Source: Rhodanobacter sp.
GTDB taxonomy: Bacteria > Pseudomonadota > Gammaproteobacteria > Xanthomonadales > Rhodanobacteraceae
Assembly (NCBI GenBank): GCA_030148505.1
Contig: JASBTI010000009.1
Location: 124,001 to 188,000 of the forward strand
Direction: 5' to 3'
Length of the DNA: 64,000 bases
This document shows, in pieces, positions 9,029 through 18,666 of this stretch. The notes beneath the pieces are model-generated. The model had not been told where the DNA came from. It saw nothing but the letters and a program-made list of their open reading frames with translations, and ran no database searches. Made by a program: the position numbers and the translations under genes. How positions within the stretch are numbered: the first letter of the stretch is position 1; each line of letters opens with the position of its first letter.

Positions 9029-11710
9029 TTATGGCGACGGTTGAGGCGGTGACGCGGGAGGCTTGGGCAGCGTTTCATGCTCTGTAGACCCATCGACGGG
9101 CCTCGCGGTACCGTGGGCATGGATGTGCTGCTCGGCGTCGACATGGCGCGCATGCAGCTCATCGCCAACAGGATCGGTATCAGCCATGCCCTGTCCGGCA
9201 GCCAGCTCCTTGTTGTCGCCACTGTCGTCGCTGCCGGTGATTTTCAGGATCGAGTGGCGAACTTCGCGCGACAGGATCATCCGGGCATCGTGCACCATGC
9301 TTTCCAGTGAGCGGTCGTAGTCGAGTTTGCCGTTGTCGTCGGTCCATACCACCCGCCGCTCGCGCAGTTTCTGGATGAAACCACGGAACAGCGCCTTGTC
9401 GAAGAACTCCGGTGCCGACAATTCGTTGATCAGGCTCAGCCGTTGCGCAATCAGGGTGCAGGTGGTTTCAAGCTCGGCAGCACTGAGGGTGTGTCGGCCG
9501 TGCCGCGCCAATGCGGCGATGGTGATGTAGTAGCGCTCGAATGCCTGGATCAGGCTGCGTGCGATGACCTTGAGCTGGAAGGCGCCATCGTCTTGCCCCG
9601 GCCCACGTTCCAGCATATGGCCGTCATCGGTGGCCTCGAGCAGACCGCGGCGCACGAAGAAATCAATGGTGGCCTGCACCTGGGCACCGAAGCCCCGACC
9701 GTCCCAGGGCAGGAACAGCTCACCCTGGATGAAGGGGTAGATGATCCGCCCCAGCCGCACCACGGAGGCCCGTGGCATGCGGCGGTTGTTGAGGAAGCAG
9801 CAGGCCACCCAGGCAGCGGTCGCGTTGAGGTGCAGAACGTTGTTGCGAAAATAGCTCAGCAGCACGGCTTGTTCGCTGTCGACGCTCAGTACATCGCCGA
9901 GGGGATGCTGTACACGCTGGATCCACCCCATCTGCTCGCCATAGGCGATGATCCCGGCGGGGTTCATCGGGGTCAGCGTGATGCGGTCCGAATAGGGCAG
10001 CTCTTCCAGCAACGCCTTGCTCAGCGCCAGCTGGGCAAGCAGGTCGTTTTCGGCCATCGCATGCTTGGGCGTGGCAAGCAGGGCGAGCGCCAGCAGATTG
10101 ATCGGATTGACGTCCGCGGCACGGTTGATGTTGATTTGGATCTGCTCGGCCAGACGGTCGGTAACGCCGTTAAGCCATTCCGGTTTGGCTTCCGATTGTG
10201 TATCGATGTCGCGCCAGGTGCTGCTGGCAGCGTCAAGCAGCGGATTCAGCTCGATGGGTTCGCCAAAGTTCAAGGCCACATGGCCGTAGTGTTGCCGCAG
10301 CACTTTCAGGCCCCGCAGCAGGCCGAGCAGGGATTCCTTCTCCTTCGGTTTGCCGGACAGCTCGCCGGCATAGGAAGCCCCTTCCATCAACTTCTCGTAA
10401 CCGATGTAGACCGGCTGAAAGAGCACCGGCCGACGCGGTGCGCGCAGGAATGCGCGCACCGTCATGACCAGCATGCCTGCCCGCGGCGCCAGCAAGCGAC
10501 CGGTACGCGAGCGGCCACCTTCGATGAAATATTCGATCGGCACCCCGCGATCGATCAGTTGCGCCAGGTATTCGTTGAACACCACCGAGTACAGCGCGTT
10601 GCCCTTGAAGCTGCGGCGCAGGAAAAAAGCGCCGCCGCGGCGCAGGATCGAGCCGATGCCGGGAAGGTTGAGGTTGACCCCTGCGGCGATGTGCGGCACC
10701 ACCACGCCGGAGACATGCAGCTGGTAGCTCATCAGCAGGTAGTCGGCATGGCTCCGATGGCAGGGTACGTAGACCACTTCGTAACCGGGCGCCGCGGCAC
10801 GGGCCTTGTCAAAGTGGTGCATGGCAATGCCGTCGTACAGCTTGTTCCAGAAGTTGCGCAGCAGGAACGACGATGAGCGCACCACCGGGTGCGAGTAGTC
10901 GGCGGCAATTTCCAGTACCAGCTTCTGCGCCTTGCGCCATGCCTTGGCGCGGCTGATTTTTTCCTTCGCGGCGCTGGCATTGATTGCATGGCGCACGGGC
11001 TCGGCGTTCAGCACCGCGTCCACTACGGTGCGGCGGTGTGACAGGTCGGGGCCGATTACCACAGCGCGAATGCGGTGGAAATGGGTTCGCAAGACCCGCG
11101 CCAGCTTGCGCGTGAATCGCTCCGACGCCTTGTCACCGGCTTCGTCGAGCACACTGCGCAGCGAAATCGGTGCGGAAAAGTGCACTACGGTGTCGCGCCC
11201 GTTCAGCAGCAAGGCCAACATGCGCCGGAAACGACCGACCATCACCCAGTTTTCCGAAAACAGCACCCGGAACCAGCCGGTATCGCGGCTGGGCGCACGA
11301 CCGACATAGATCGATACCGGCACGATCTGAATATCGCGCTCGGGCAGGCCCTCCAGCGAGTGCACCAGTTGCCGTAGCGGCTGATGCGGCGCGCGCTTGC
11401 GGATGCGCCCGAAGATCCAGCCATCGCGGCGGGCGAGCGCTATCACCGAGCGACGGCGACGGGTGCCAAGAAGTGCCTGCATCGGGCTGGGCAGGCCTGC
11501 TTCGCGGCAGGCTCTGTCCAGGATCAGCGCGTCGGAGAAGCCGTCGCGTTCGATGACGTAGCAGACAGGCGCGCCCGTTTGCAGCAAGACGGCGGGTTCG
11601 ACCGGATCGCGCCGGATGCGCACCCAGGGCTGCAACAGATGCCCGGCGAGGTGGAACCACCAGGGCGCGCGCTGACGGGAAATCGAGTCCGCGGTGAAAG
11701 GGGTAGGCAT
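9029..11710 (-). CDS. plsB: Glycerol-3-phosphate 1-O-acyltransferase PlsB
   Basis: 893 residues. Inner-membrane enzyme that transfers an acyl chain to sn-glycerol-3-phosphate, the first step of phospholipid synthesis. Acyltransferase motifs are clear: HRSHAD near residue 317 (HX4D catalytic block), GGAFFLRRSFKGN and EYFIEGGRSRTGRLL (glycerol-phosphate binding), then VYIGYEKLMEG. It is longer than the roughly 807-residue E. coli protein; the last 70 or so residues form a polar His/Glu/Pro-rich tail ending KPPASPPQPSP. A lipoprotein gene lies 25 nt upstream on the same strand, so they probably form one transcript. Confidence 0.95.
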   Translation of the reverse strand: MPTPFTADSISRQRAPWWFHLAGHLLQPWVRIRRDPVEPAVLLQTGAPVCYVIERDGFSDALILDRACREAGLPSPMQALLGTRRRRSVIALARRDGWIFGRIRKRAPHQPLRQLVHSLEGLPERDIQIVPVSIYVGRAPSRDTGWFRVLFSENWVMVGRFRRMLALLLNGRDTVVHFSAPISLRSVLDEAGDKASERFTRKLARVLRTHFHRIRAVVIGPDLSHRRTVVDAVLNAEPVRHAINASAAKEKISRAKAWRKAQKLVLEIAADYSHPVVRSSSFLLRNFWNKLYDGIAMHHFDKARAAAPGYEVVYVPCHRSHADYLLMSYQLHVSGVVVPHIAAGVNLNLPGIGSILRRGGAFFLRRSFKGNALYSVVFNEYLAQLIDRGVPIEYFIEGGRSRTGRLLAPRAGMLVMTVRAFLRAPRRPVLFQPVYIGYEKLMEGASYAGELSGKPKEKESLLGLLRGLKVLRQHYGHVALNFGEPIELNPLLDAASSTWRDIDTQSEAKPEWLNGVTDRLAEQIQININRAADVNPINLLALALLATPKHAMAENDLLAQLALSKALLEELPYSDRITLTPMNPAGIIAYGEQMGWIQRVQHPLGDVLSVDSEQAVLLSYFRNNVLHLNATAAWVACCFLNNRRMPRASVVRLGRIIYPFIQGELFLPWDGRGFGAQVQATIDFFVRRGLLEATDDGHMLERGPGQDDGAFQLKVIARSLIQAFERYYITIAALARHGRHTLSAAELETTCTLIAQRLSLINELSAPEFFDKALFRGFIQKLRERRVVWTDDNGKLDYDRSLESMVHDARMILSREVRHSILKITGSDDSGDNKELAAGQGMADTDPVGDELHARHVDAEQHIHAHGTARPVDGSTEHETLPKPPASPPQPSP

Positions 11711-11735
11711 CCGTCTATTCTAACGGCTGTGGGGT

Positions 11736-12683
11736 TCAGTCTTTCGCCGCAGCCGAACTGGCCTTTGCCGGCAGGCTTGCACTTGCGCTGGTTGCCGGCT
11801 GAGTTGCCCGATGGAGGGCTTGCTGGTGCGCTTCGCGCACGCTCTTCAGCATCGCCTCGCTGTACCAGCGACCATCTTGTTGTACCAGCGTCGACTCCGT
11901 CGACAGCGGCTTGCCGAGCAGGGTGTAGTCGATTTTCACCACGGCGCGACCGTTCTTGTTCTCCAGCTGGGTCAGCTTGGTCGAGTTCAGCGTGTCGTCC
12001 AACGACAGCCCGTAAATCGCCAGCAGCTGCTTGATCCCTGCGTAGGCGGTCGAATATTTCTTCATGGCACTGTCGAAATTCAGCGCGTGGAGTTGTTCGG
12101 GGCTTTTCAGATCCAGCTTGCGTGCGGTCCTCACGGTGACGGCAATGGCTTGCTTCGCCTTGGCCTGATCGAACCACGGCGTCTGTTTCGCCCACGGTAC
12201 AAGCACATCGAGTACCGCATCGAGTTGGGTCTTCTGTTGAACGGTCAACTGCTTGTTCTGCTGGACCGCGTTCTTGGCGAAAGCTTCACCGATGCTGATC
12301 AGCACGGGGAGCTGGTCCTTGTACTGCTGCTGCATCTGCGTCAGTTTGGGTTGCAACTGGGCGTATAGCGCGATTTCCGCATCCGGCGCGGTCAGCGTGG
12401 CCATGGTTGCGTTGAAGCGTTCGCGGTCCTGGGTGGTGACCGGTGGCTGATTCTTTGCCTGCCGGTTCCAGTCGGCGCGCAAGTCGACGTAGTCTGCCGG
12501 TGGCAGCGCGTGTTTCCAGAGGCCGTTGAAATCTCCCGCCCGGATCAGCGCGATCGAACCTTGCACCGCGGCGACCGGACTGCTGCCGCCGGGTTGCGAG
12601 AGATCATCCTTGCCATGGCATGCCGCCAGGACGAGGCTGGCGCACAGCGGCAGCAGGACGCGGCGGAGAGGGGAAAGGCGCAT
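11736..12683 (-). CDS. Predicted lipoprotein of unknown function
   Basis: 315 residues. A signal peptide ends in the lipobox LVLAAC, so Cys21 should be lipidated; the next residues are HGKDDLS. The mature protein is mostly helical and charged (EIALYAQLQPKLTQMQQQYK; KNGRAVVKIDYTLLGKPLST) with no catalytic motif I recognise, and a low-complexity Ala/Ser end. The sequence reads like a protein that is exported and folded in the periplasm. It is placed 25 nt before plsB, which suggests an envelope role, but that is inference. Confidence 0.75.
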   Translation of the reverse strand: MRLSPLRRVLLPLCASLVLAACHGKDDLSQPGGSSPVAAVQGSIALIRAGDFNGLWKHALPPADYVDLRADWNRQAKNQPPVTTQDRERFNATMATLTAPDAEIALYAQLQPKLTQMQQQYKDQLPVLISIGEAFAKNAVQQNKQLTVQQKTQLDAVLDVLVPWAKQTPWFDQAKAKQAIAVTVRTARKLDLKSPEQLHALNFDSAMKKYSTAYAGIKQLLAIYGLSLDDTLNSTKLTQLENKNGRAVVKIDYTLLGKPLSTESTLVQQDGRWYSEAMLKSVREAHQQALHRATQPATSASASLPAKASSAAAKD

Positions 12684-12980
12684 GGCGGATCTCGTCGTGA
12701 TGGCGTCAGGGCGAGATGCCCGGCTGCGCCGTGATCGCGCAGGGTAAGGGGCTTGCCGACGCGGGACAAGGCCCGCTCACGCGTGCCGCCAAAAGAAAAA
12801 CCCCGCGGACCGTGGTCTCGCGGGGAAATCCGGCTTCGCCGGAAGGGAAATGGCCAAGCCTGGCTGCAGGTCCTTCTGGGCGGGGGGCTGGCGAAAGCGA
12901 TTTTAACGGGCCCTGTGACTTAATACAATGCCTTTATAAATTCATGTAATTCATTGAAATTACTTAATAAAAATACCTCA
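12684..12980. other. Intergenic region with terminator and AT-rich patch
   Basis: No gene seen. Beyond the terminator at 12791-12825, bases about 12905-12990 are strikingly AT-rich for this genome, with repeated AATTCAT and a near-palindrome GTAATTCATTGAAATTAC. No ribosome site or reading frame accompanies it. Confidence 0.6.
12791..12825 (-). terminator. Rho-independent terminator downstream of the acid phosphatase
   Basis: A 7-bp GC arm (CCCCGCG/CGCGGGG) encloses an 11-nt loop at 12801-12825. Read on the minus strand it is followed by TTTTTCTTTT. It lies about 155 nt past the acid phosphatase stop. Confidence 0.8.
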
Positions 12981-13874
12981 TCACTGATACCGGAGTGACT
13001 TTATTTTTTCGCGGCGACGCTGCTGGCGGGGCGCTGCCCAGTTGTTATTGAACAGTGCCGGCTCCCATGAGCCGTAAGTGGGGTTCGGCAGCACGAACCA
13101 GCGCCTGCCGACCCAGCCCAGATAGGGAGCCATCGCCTGTCGGCGGCCGCCGACGTTGTTGGCCACTACGGAGACAAAGTCGCCGATCTGGTCGCCGAAC
13201 TGCATCAGTACCCGATAATGGCGGCTGATCAACTGCCGGCGGCAGCTCTTCTGGCTACCGATCTGCTCGCAGCCCTTGACGTAGGTGCCCAAGCCCAGGA
13301 ACGCCTCGGGGCCGGATACCGGCAGCCCCGCGGAGCGCAGGTTGGCGAGGGTCGCCTGGTCCAGATCCTTGGCCCGGTTGGTGACATAGATCACCGCGAT
13401 GCCCTGGTTGGCGGCAAACTGGGTGAAGGCAACTGCACCGGGCAGTGCGCGGGCTTTGCCCTCCTTGCACCAGGCCGCCCAGTCGGCTTCGTTGAACTCC
13501 CCGCCGCTGCGGATCAGGCGGGCCTGGTACGGCGAGTTGTCCAGCACGGTCTCATCGATATCGAGCACTACCGCCGGCTTGAGGCCGTCGATCGGCGCCT
13601 TGCGGTCGTCCTTCGGCAAGGCATCCCAGTGCTTGTCGTGCAGTGCCGCGAGCAGGCGTGACTGCGCATCGCGGTAGGTCTGCAGAAAGATCAAGTCATG
13701 CTCGATCGCAGTCTGTGCCCAGGCCGTGGCATTGAGGTTGTCATTGGCTGATGTCGCGACGCCCCCTGCGGAAGAGGCGTGCGGCGGCGTGACCGCCATC
13801 GGCGCTTTCGGTGCGGGCGAGGCACAGCTCGCCAGCAGCATCAGGGAAACAACAACAGATAGACGCAACGACAT
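12981..13874 (-). CDS. HAD-superfamily acid phosphatase lipoprotein (class C / e(P4)-like)
   Basis: 297 residues from ATG 13874. MSLRLSVVVSLMLLASCASP is a lipoprotein signal with Cys near position 17, giving an outer-membrane-anchored enzyme. The HAD nucleophile motif LDIDETVLDNSPYQ (DxDxT) marks a class C/B acid phosphatase, with IYVTNRAKD as motif II and FGDQIGDFVS near the metal-binding Asp motif. Known relatives dephosphorylate nucleotides such as NMN for uptake; the true substrate is not known. An upstream in-frame codon would add 27 residues that lack signal character. Confidence 0.85.
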   Translation of the reverse strand: MSLRLSVVVSLMLLASCASPAPKAPMAVTPPHASSAGGVATSANDNLNATAWAQTAIEHDLIFLQTYRDAQSRLLAALHDKHWDALPKDDRKAPIDGLKPAVVLDIDETVLDNSPYQARLIRSGGEFNEADWAAWCKEGKARALPGAVAFTQFAANQGIAVIYVTNRAKDLDQATLANLRSAGLPVSGPEAFLGLGTYVKGCEQIGSQKSCRRQLISRHYRVLMQFGDQIGDFVSVVANNVGGRRQAMAPYLGWVGRRWFVLPNPTYGSWEPALFNNNWAAPRQQRRREKIKSLRYQ

Positions 13875-13999
13875 GGGAGGCCCCTGGGAGAACGTCGGCA
13901 CAGGATGGCCGGAGTTTACGACAGCAGCGTGTCGGCTGGGGCTGGCGCGGGTCACGGCGTGCTGACAGACTGACCGCTCCCTTGAAACGTGCCACTTTC

Positions 14000-15028
14000 A
14001 TGTCCCCGATTCGCCCCCTGCACGATCCGCTCCGAATCAGTCGAATCGCCAGCTACGTCTTGGCGACACTGGCGTTGTTGCTGGTGCTCTGGCTGCGACT
14101 GCTGCCGGTGCTGTTGGCGGGATTGCTAGTCTACGAGCTGGTACAGACCACCAGTCCTCTGCTGGGGCGACGCATTCCCGGCGACCGCGCCCGGGTGCTG
14201 GTGGTGGCTTTGCTCGGGGTCGTCGTGGTGGGCCTGCTGGTCCTGCTGATCCTCGGCACCATCAGCTTCTTCCGTACCGAAATCGGCAATCCGGCTGAGC
14301 TGTGGCGGGGGCAGTTGATGCCCTTGGTGGACAAGGCGCGCCAGCAGCTGCCGGCGACCCTGGTCGGCTGGTTGCCAGACAGTGTCGACGAATTGCGGGT
14401 GATGGCGATGGAGCTGACCCGCAAGCACGCAGGGAGCTTGCAACTGGCCGGCAAGGAAACCGCGCGCGCCTTCGTGCATATCCTTATTGGGTTGGTGCTG
14501 GGCGCCATCGTCGCGCTCAGTCGCGCGCGCCCGGCACATCAGGTTGGCCCGCTGGCGGCGGCGCTGAGCCGGCGCTGCCAGCTTTTGGCGACGGCGTTTC
14601 ACAACATCGTGTTTGCGCAAATCAAGATTTCGCTGATCAATACCGTGCTGACCGCGATCCTGCTGCTCGGTGCGTTGCCGCTGGCCGGCATCCACGTGCC
14701 GCTCGCCAAAACCCTGGTGGTGATCACCTTTGTGGTCGGCCTGCTGCCGGTGATCGGCAATCTGCTGTCTAATACCGCGGTGACAATCGCCGGTTTGTCG
14801 GTGTCGTTGTGGGTGGGCGTGAGCGCGTTGGGCTTCCTGATCCTGATCCACAAGCTCGAGTATTTCCTCAACGCACGCATCGTTGGCACCCAGATCCGCG
14901 CCCGTGCCTGGGAGTTGCTGGTTGCGATGTTGCTGATGGAGGCAGCCTTCGGCTTGCCTGGTCTGGTCGCTGCGCCGATTTACTACGCCTACCTGAAAAG
15001 CGAGCTGGAAGTCGAGGCGTTGATCTGA
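14000..15028 (+). CDS. AI-2E family / PerM-type membrane permease
   Basis: 342 residues, with N-terminal hydrophobic pairs, a central amphipathic segment (about 95-150) and four C-terminal helices. The segment around VVITFVVGLLPVIGNLLSNT is the characteristic motif of the AI-2E transporter (PerM/TqsA) family, followed by FLILIHKLEYFLNARIVG. Members export autoinducer-2 or other small solutes or ions; which applies here is unknown. ATG 14000 was chosen since the long upstream extension of the frame overlaps the divergent phosphatase gene. Confidence 0.8.
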   Translation: MSPIRPLHDPLRISRIASYVLATLALLLVLWLRLLPVLLAGLLVYELVQTTSPLLGRRIPGDRARVLVVALLGVVVVGLLVLLILGTISFFRTEIGNPAELWRGQLMPLVDKARQQLPATLVGWLPDSVDELRVMAMELTRKHAGSLQLAGKETARAFVHILIGLVLGAIVALSRARPAHQVGPLAAALSRRCQLLATAFHNIVFAQIKISLINTVLTAILLLGALPLAGIHVPLAKTLVVITFVVGLLPVIGNLLSNTAVTIAGLSVSLWVGVSALGFLILIHKLEYFLNARIVGTQIRARAWELLVAMLLMEAAFGLPGLVAAPIYYAYLKSELEVEALI

Positions 15029-15037
15029 ACGCCTCGC

Positions 15038-17020
15038 TCAGCTCCCGGCGAGCATCGCTGCGATTTTTGCCATGTGCGATTCGGCGGTTTCGCGCACCGC
15101 CTCCTTGTCCGCCTCCGGATCCTTGCCTTGCCAGTGCAGATCCGCCTGTGGCAATTCCTGCAGGAACCGGCTCGGCTGGTTGCGATGGATTTCGCCGTAG
15201 CGTTTAGTCCTTGCTGACCACGACAGGGTCAGCAGCTCCTTGGCACGGGTGATGCCGACGTACATCAGCCGCCGCTCCTCATCGATGCGGCCTTCGTCGA
15301 TCGCGCCTTCATGGGGTAGCGTGCCCTCCTCGCAGCCGACGATGAAGACGAAGCGAAACTCCAGTCCTTTTGCGGCATGCAGCGTCATCAGGCGCACTGC
15401 ATTGCCGGGTTCGTCGCGGTCGGCGTGGCTGAGCAGGGCCAGCTGCGAGGCTAGGTCGCCGGCGCTGTTGCCGCCTTTTTGCATGGCCCGGAACCAGTCC
15501 GCCAGCTCTCGCAAATTGCCGAGCTTGCGTTCGCGCACGCTGGCGTCAGGCGTGCCGGCGGCGATCTGCGCAGCATAGCCGGTGCGCGCGACGATCGTCT
15601 CCACCAATTCGGCCGCGCCCTGATGCAGCGAGGCGCTGCGCAATTCATCGAGCAGGTTGGCGAACGAAGCCAGCGCCGCCGCCGGCCGTGGGGTGAGCTG
15701 GCGTAGCACACTGTCACTGCGCACCGCGTCGAGCAGTGAGCCGTGTCGTGACTGCGCCATCTGGCCCAGCTTCTCCAGCGTGGTGGCCCCGATCTCGCGC
15801 TTCGGCACGTTGACCACTCGCAGAAAGGCTGCGTCGTCGCTGGGATTGGTCAACAGCCGCAGATAGCACAGCAGATCCTTGACCTCGGCGCGATCGAGGA
15901 AGCTCAGCGCGCCGGTCAGGTGATAGGGAATACGCGCCAGGCGCAATGCCTTCTCCAACGGTCGGGCCTGGAAGTTGCCGCGATACAGGATGGCCATGTC
16001 GTGCCAGCGCGCTTTGTGCTTCTCGGCCAGCGTGGTGGCGATGGCCGCGATGTGCTCGGCTTCGTGTTCGGCTTCTTTGCATTCCAGTACGCGGATCGGT
16101 GCGCCTTCGGGCAGTTCGCTCCAGAGCTTTTTTTCGTGCAGGTGCGGGTTATTGCCGATCAGCCGGTTGGCGGCGCGCAGGATGCGCTTGCCGCAGCGGT
16201 AGTTCTGCTCGAGCTTGATCACCCGCAGGCTAGGCCAGTCGCGACCGAGCTGGTCGATGTTTTCCGGATTGGCGCCACGCCAGGCGTAGATCGACTGGTC
16301 GTCATCGCCGACGCAGGTGATGCCGCCATGTTCGCCGGCCAAAACCTTCAACAGCCGGTACTGGGCGTCGTTGGTGTCCTGGTATTCGTCCACCAGCAGA
16401 TAGCGGAAGCGTTCACGCCATACCGCGCGGCAGTCGGCGTCCGCTTCCAGGATACGCAGTGGCAGCCGGATCAGGTCATCGAAATCGACGGCGTTGAACG
16501 CCGCCAGGCGCTGCTGGTACATCTCGTAGATGGTCGCCGCCTCGAGTTCGCGCGGACTGCGTGCGGCGGCCAGCGCCTCCTGCGGCGAGAGGCCGCTGTT
16601 CTTGGCACGACTGAGCAGGTTGCGCAGTCCGAACAGCACGTCGTTTTTGGCACCCTTGGGCGCCAACTCCTTGACGATGCCGCCACTGTCGTCGGCATCC
16701 AGCACCGAGAAGCCGCGGCGCAGGCCGGCACGCGCATGCTCGATCTGCAGGAACTTCAGGCCCAGCGCGTGGAAGGTGGACACGGTGACGGCCTGGGCGT
16801 CCTCGTCGCTGATCAGCTTGCCGACCCGTTCGCGCATCTCGCGTGCGGCCTTGTTGGTAAAGGTGATCGCGGCGATTCTCGACGCCGCCAGGCGCTTGCG
16901 TGCGATCAGGTAGGCGATCTTCTGGGTGATTACCGAGGTCTTGCCGGAGCCGGCGCCGGCAAGCACCAGCAAGGGGCTGTCGCAGTGTTCGACGGCGGCC
17001 AGTTGTTGCGGATTGAGCAT
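15038..17020 (-). CDS. rep: ATP-dependent DNA helicase Rep
   Basis: 660 residues from ATG 17020 (MLNPQQLAAVEHCDSPLLVL). A superfamily 1A 3'-5' helicase that helps forks pass protein blocks. Motif I AGAGSGKT (21-28), Ia AITFTNKAAREM, II VDEYQDTN, III GDDDQSIYAWRGA, IV LEQNYR, V and VI VRLMTLHAAKGLEF and YVGITRAK are all present. It ends ten bases past the end of the permease, so the two genes converge. Rep rather than UvrD is favoured by the opening sequence and the length. Confidence 0.9.
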   Translation of the reverse strand: MLNPQQLAAVEHCDSPLLVLAGAGSGKTSVITQKIAYLIARKRLAASRIAAITFTNKAAREMRERVGKLISDEDAQAVTVSTFHALGLKFLQIEHARAGLRRGFSVLDADDSGGIVKELAPKGAKNDVLFGLRNLLSRAKNSGLSPQEALAAARSPRELEAATIYEMYQQRLAAFNAVDFDDLIRLPLRILEADADCRAVWRERFRYLLVDEYQDTNDAQYRLLKVLAGEHGGITCVGDDDQSIYAWRGANPENIDQLGRDWPSLRVIKLEQNYRCGKRILRAANRLIGNNPHLHEKKLWSELPEGAPIRVLECKEAEHEAEHIAAIATTLAEKHKARWHDMAILYRGNFQARPLEKALRLARIPYHLTGALSFLDRAEVKDLLCYLRLLTNPSDDAAFLRVVNVPKREIGATTLEKLGQMAQSRHGSLLDAVRSDSVLRQLTPRPAAALASFANLLDELRSASLHQGAAELVETIVARTGYAAQIAAGTPDASVRERKLGNLRELADWFRAMQKGGNSAGDLASQLALLSHADRDEPGNAVRLMTLHAAKGLEFRFVFIVGCEEGTLPHEGAIDEGRIDEERRLMYVGITRAKELLTLSWSARTKRYGEIHRNQPSRFLQELPQADLHWQGKDPEADKEAVRETAESHMAKIAAMLAGS

Positions 17021-17180
17021 GAAGTCGGAGTGGTCTGCCGAGGCTGGTGGACCATGGTAGCAGCGCCACCTGCCGGATATTGCCACCGGCAACGGTTTCG
17101 CCGGACGGCTCGCAAGGGAAGCCGTCCGCGCTGCCGGAGAGCTCGCGTTACCATGTGCGGGATCTTTCAGGCATACCGGT

Positions 17181-17822
17181 ATGGCCAAGCTCTATTTCTA
17201 TTACTCGACAATGAATGCCGGCAAGACCACAACGCTGTTGCAGAGCGCCTACAACTACCATGAGCGTGGCATGCGGACCTTGATCCTCACGCCAGCGATC
17301 GACAACCGTCATGGCGAAGGTGTGGTCGCTTCACGGATCGGGCTGAAGGCCGAAGCCTTGCGCTTCAGCGGCGAGGAGAACCTGCTCGCTCGGGTCGAAG
17401 CGGATATGTCGGCGCATGGCACGCTGCATTGCGTGTTCGTCGATGAGGCGCAATTCCTCACCAAGGCCCAGGTATGGCAGTTGAGCGATGTGGTCGATCA
17501 GCTGGGTATCCCGGTGCTGGCTTATGGCCTGCGCACCGATTTTCGCGGTGAGCTGTTCGAGGGCAGTCGCTACCTGTTGGCGTGGGCCGACAATCTGGAG
17601 GAGATCAAGACGATTTGCCATAGCGGTCGCAAGGCGACCATGGTGGTGCGCGTGGACGAGCACGGTCGCGCGGTCACCGACGGGCCGCAGGTTGAGATCG
17701 GCGGCAACGAACGCTATGTCTCGGTAAGTCGCGCCGAGTTCAAGAAAATCAGTGAAGGCACTGGCCGCATCGAGTTGCAGCAAGCGGTGCTGCCGCTGGG
17801 CGAGCGCCGGCAGACACTGTGA
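17181..17822 (+). CDS. tdk: Thymidine kinase (Tdk), with degenerate zinc-ribbon
   Basis: 213 residues. Phosphorylates deoxythymidine in pyrimidine salvage. P-loop STMNAGKTT (9-17), Walker [10 protein letters not shown], the lasso motif [15 protein letters not shown] and [12 protein letters not shown] are typical of type II thymidine kinases. The structural zinc site, however, is degraded: E. coli has CxC and CxxH, while here the positions read CHSG near residue 145 and VSRAE near 182, so only one ligand remains. It is divergent from rep (161 nt) and precedes a gene of unknown function by 25 nt. Confidence 0.9.
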   Translation: MAKLYFYYSTMNAGKTTTLLQSAYNYHERGMRTLILTPAIDNRHGEGVVASRIGLKAEALRFSGEENLLARVEADMSAHGTLHCVFVDEAQFLTKAQVWQLSDVVDQLGIPVLAYGLRTDFRGELFEGSRYLLAWADNLEEIKTICHSGRKATMVVRVDEHGRAVTDGPQVEIGGNERYVSVSRAEFKKISEGTGRIELQQAVLPLGERRQTL

Positions 17823-17847
17823 CGCCGTTCTCCATTCAGGAATTCGC

Positions 17848-18618
17848 ATGACCGACGCAAGCCCGACACCGGCCTGGCCACGACCGTATTGGCAGCCCAG
17901 CGATGAAAAGGCGCTGCTGCAGTTCTATGTATTTGGCAAGTTCGAGCGCGAACTGGTGATTCCGGCGCCGCGTTACGGTAGCCCCGGCCTGCCGGATGGT
18001 ATCGAGATCAAGCGCTTTCAGAATGTCGTGCTGCGCAAGTGGGAAGGCTACCCGTTGAGCGGCGCCCTGGGCGAAATCCTGCGCGAAGACTCGCCCGAGG
18101 CGTTCGAGCGCGCGCGCCTGGCACCGGAGGTGCTAGTGCTGCGGGGCGAGAGGGTCGATAGCGACAGCCTGGATTATCTGCGTCATACGCTGGGCGTGCT
18201 GGCTGGCCTGCTGGATACCGGTGGCAGCACGGTTCTCGATCCGCAGATTCTGGGATTGTTCAGCGCCGAACACTGGCGTAGGCATTATCTGGTCGAAGGT
18301 GGCGCACCGCCGCGCAACCACGTGCTGATTCTGTGCAATGCGGAAGACACCGCGGGGCGCTCGTGGATACGCACTCGCGGCATGCGCAAGTTCGGTCGCC
18401 CCGACCTCAGCATCCGCAATGTGCCTGAGCACGCCGTCGATCGTGCTGGTGTGTTGTGCGAACGGCTGGTCGAACTGCAGTCGCTCGGCGCGCATTTCAG
18501 CGACGGCCAGTCGCTGGAGGTCGACGGTTTGCCCGAAGGCCTGGTGGCGCAGCCGGGTGGCAACCGCGACGATCCGCAGTTCAACAATACCCACGTCGAG
18601 TTGCGCTGGCCCGATTGA
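17848..18618 (+). CDS. Conserved-looking hypothetical protein
   Basis: 256 residues from ATG 17848. I do not recognise the family. It is soluble, with no signal or membrane segment, and reads as a two-part protein: a C-terminal half rich in His/Arg (SAEHWRRHYLVEGGAPPRNH; WIRTRGMRKFGRPDLSIRNV) and ending GGNRDDPQFNNTHVELRW. Codon use matches neighbours, so it is a real gene. It follows tdk by 25 nt and is probably co-transcribed. The 3' end is followed by a 16-C tract. Confidence 0.7.
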   Translation: MTDASPTPAWPRPYWQPSDEKALLQFYVFGKFERELVIPAPRYGSPGLPDGIEIKRFQNVVLRKWEGYPLSGALGEILREDSPEAFERARLAPEVLVLRGERVDSDSLDYLRHTLGVLAGLLDTGGSTVLDPQILGLFSAEHWRRHYLVEGGAPPRNHVLILCNAEDTAGRSWIRTRGMRKFGRPDLSIRNVPEHAVDRAGVLCERLVELQSLGAHFSDGQSLEVDGLPEGLVAQPGGNRDDPQFNNTHVELRWPD

Positions 18619-18666
18619 CTCTGCCGACCTGGTTGAACAGCTACAACCGCCCCGGCGGTCCGCATT

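Noticed and set aside
9443-10876. Plus-strand frame of about 477 codons inside plsB
   Set aside because: Antisense shadow of PlsB, whose acyltransferase blocks are intact on the other strand.
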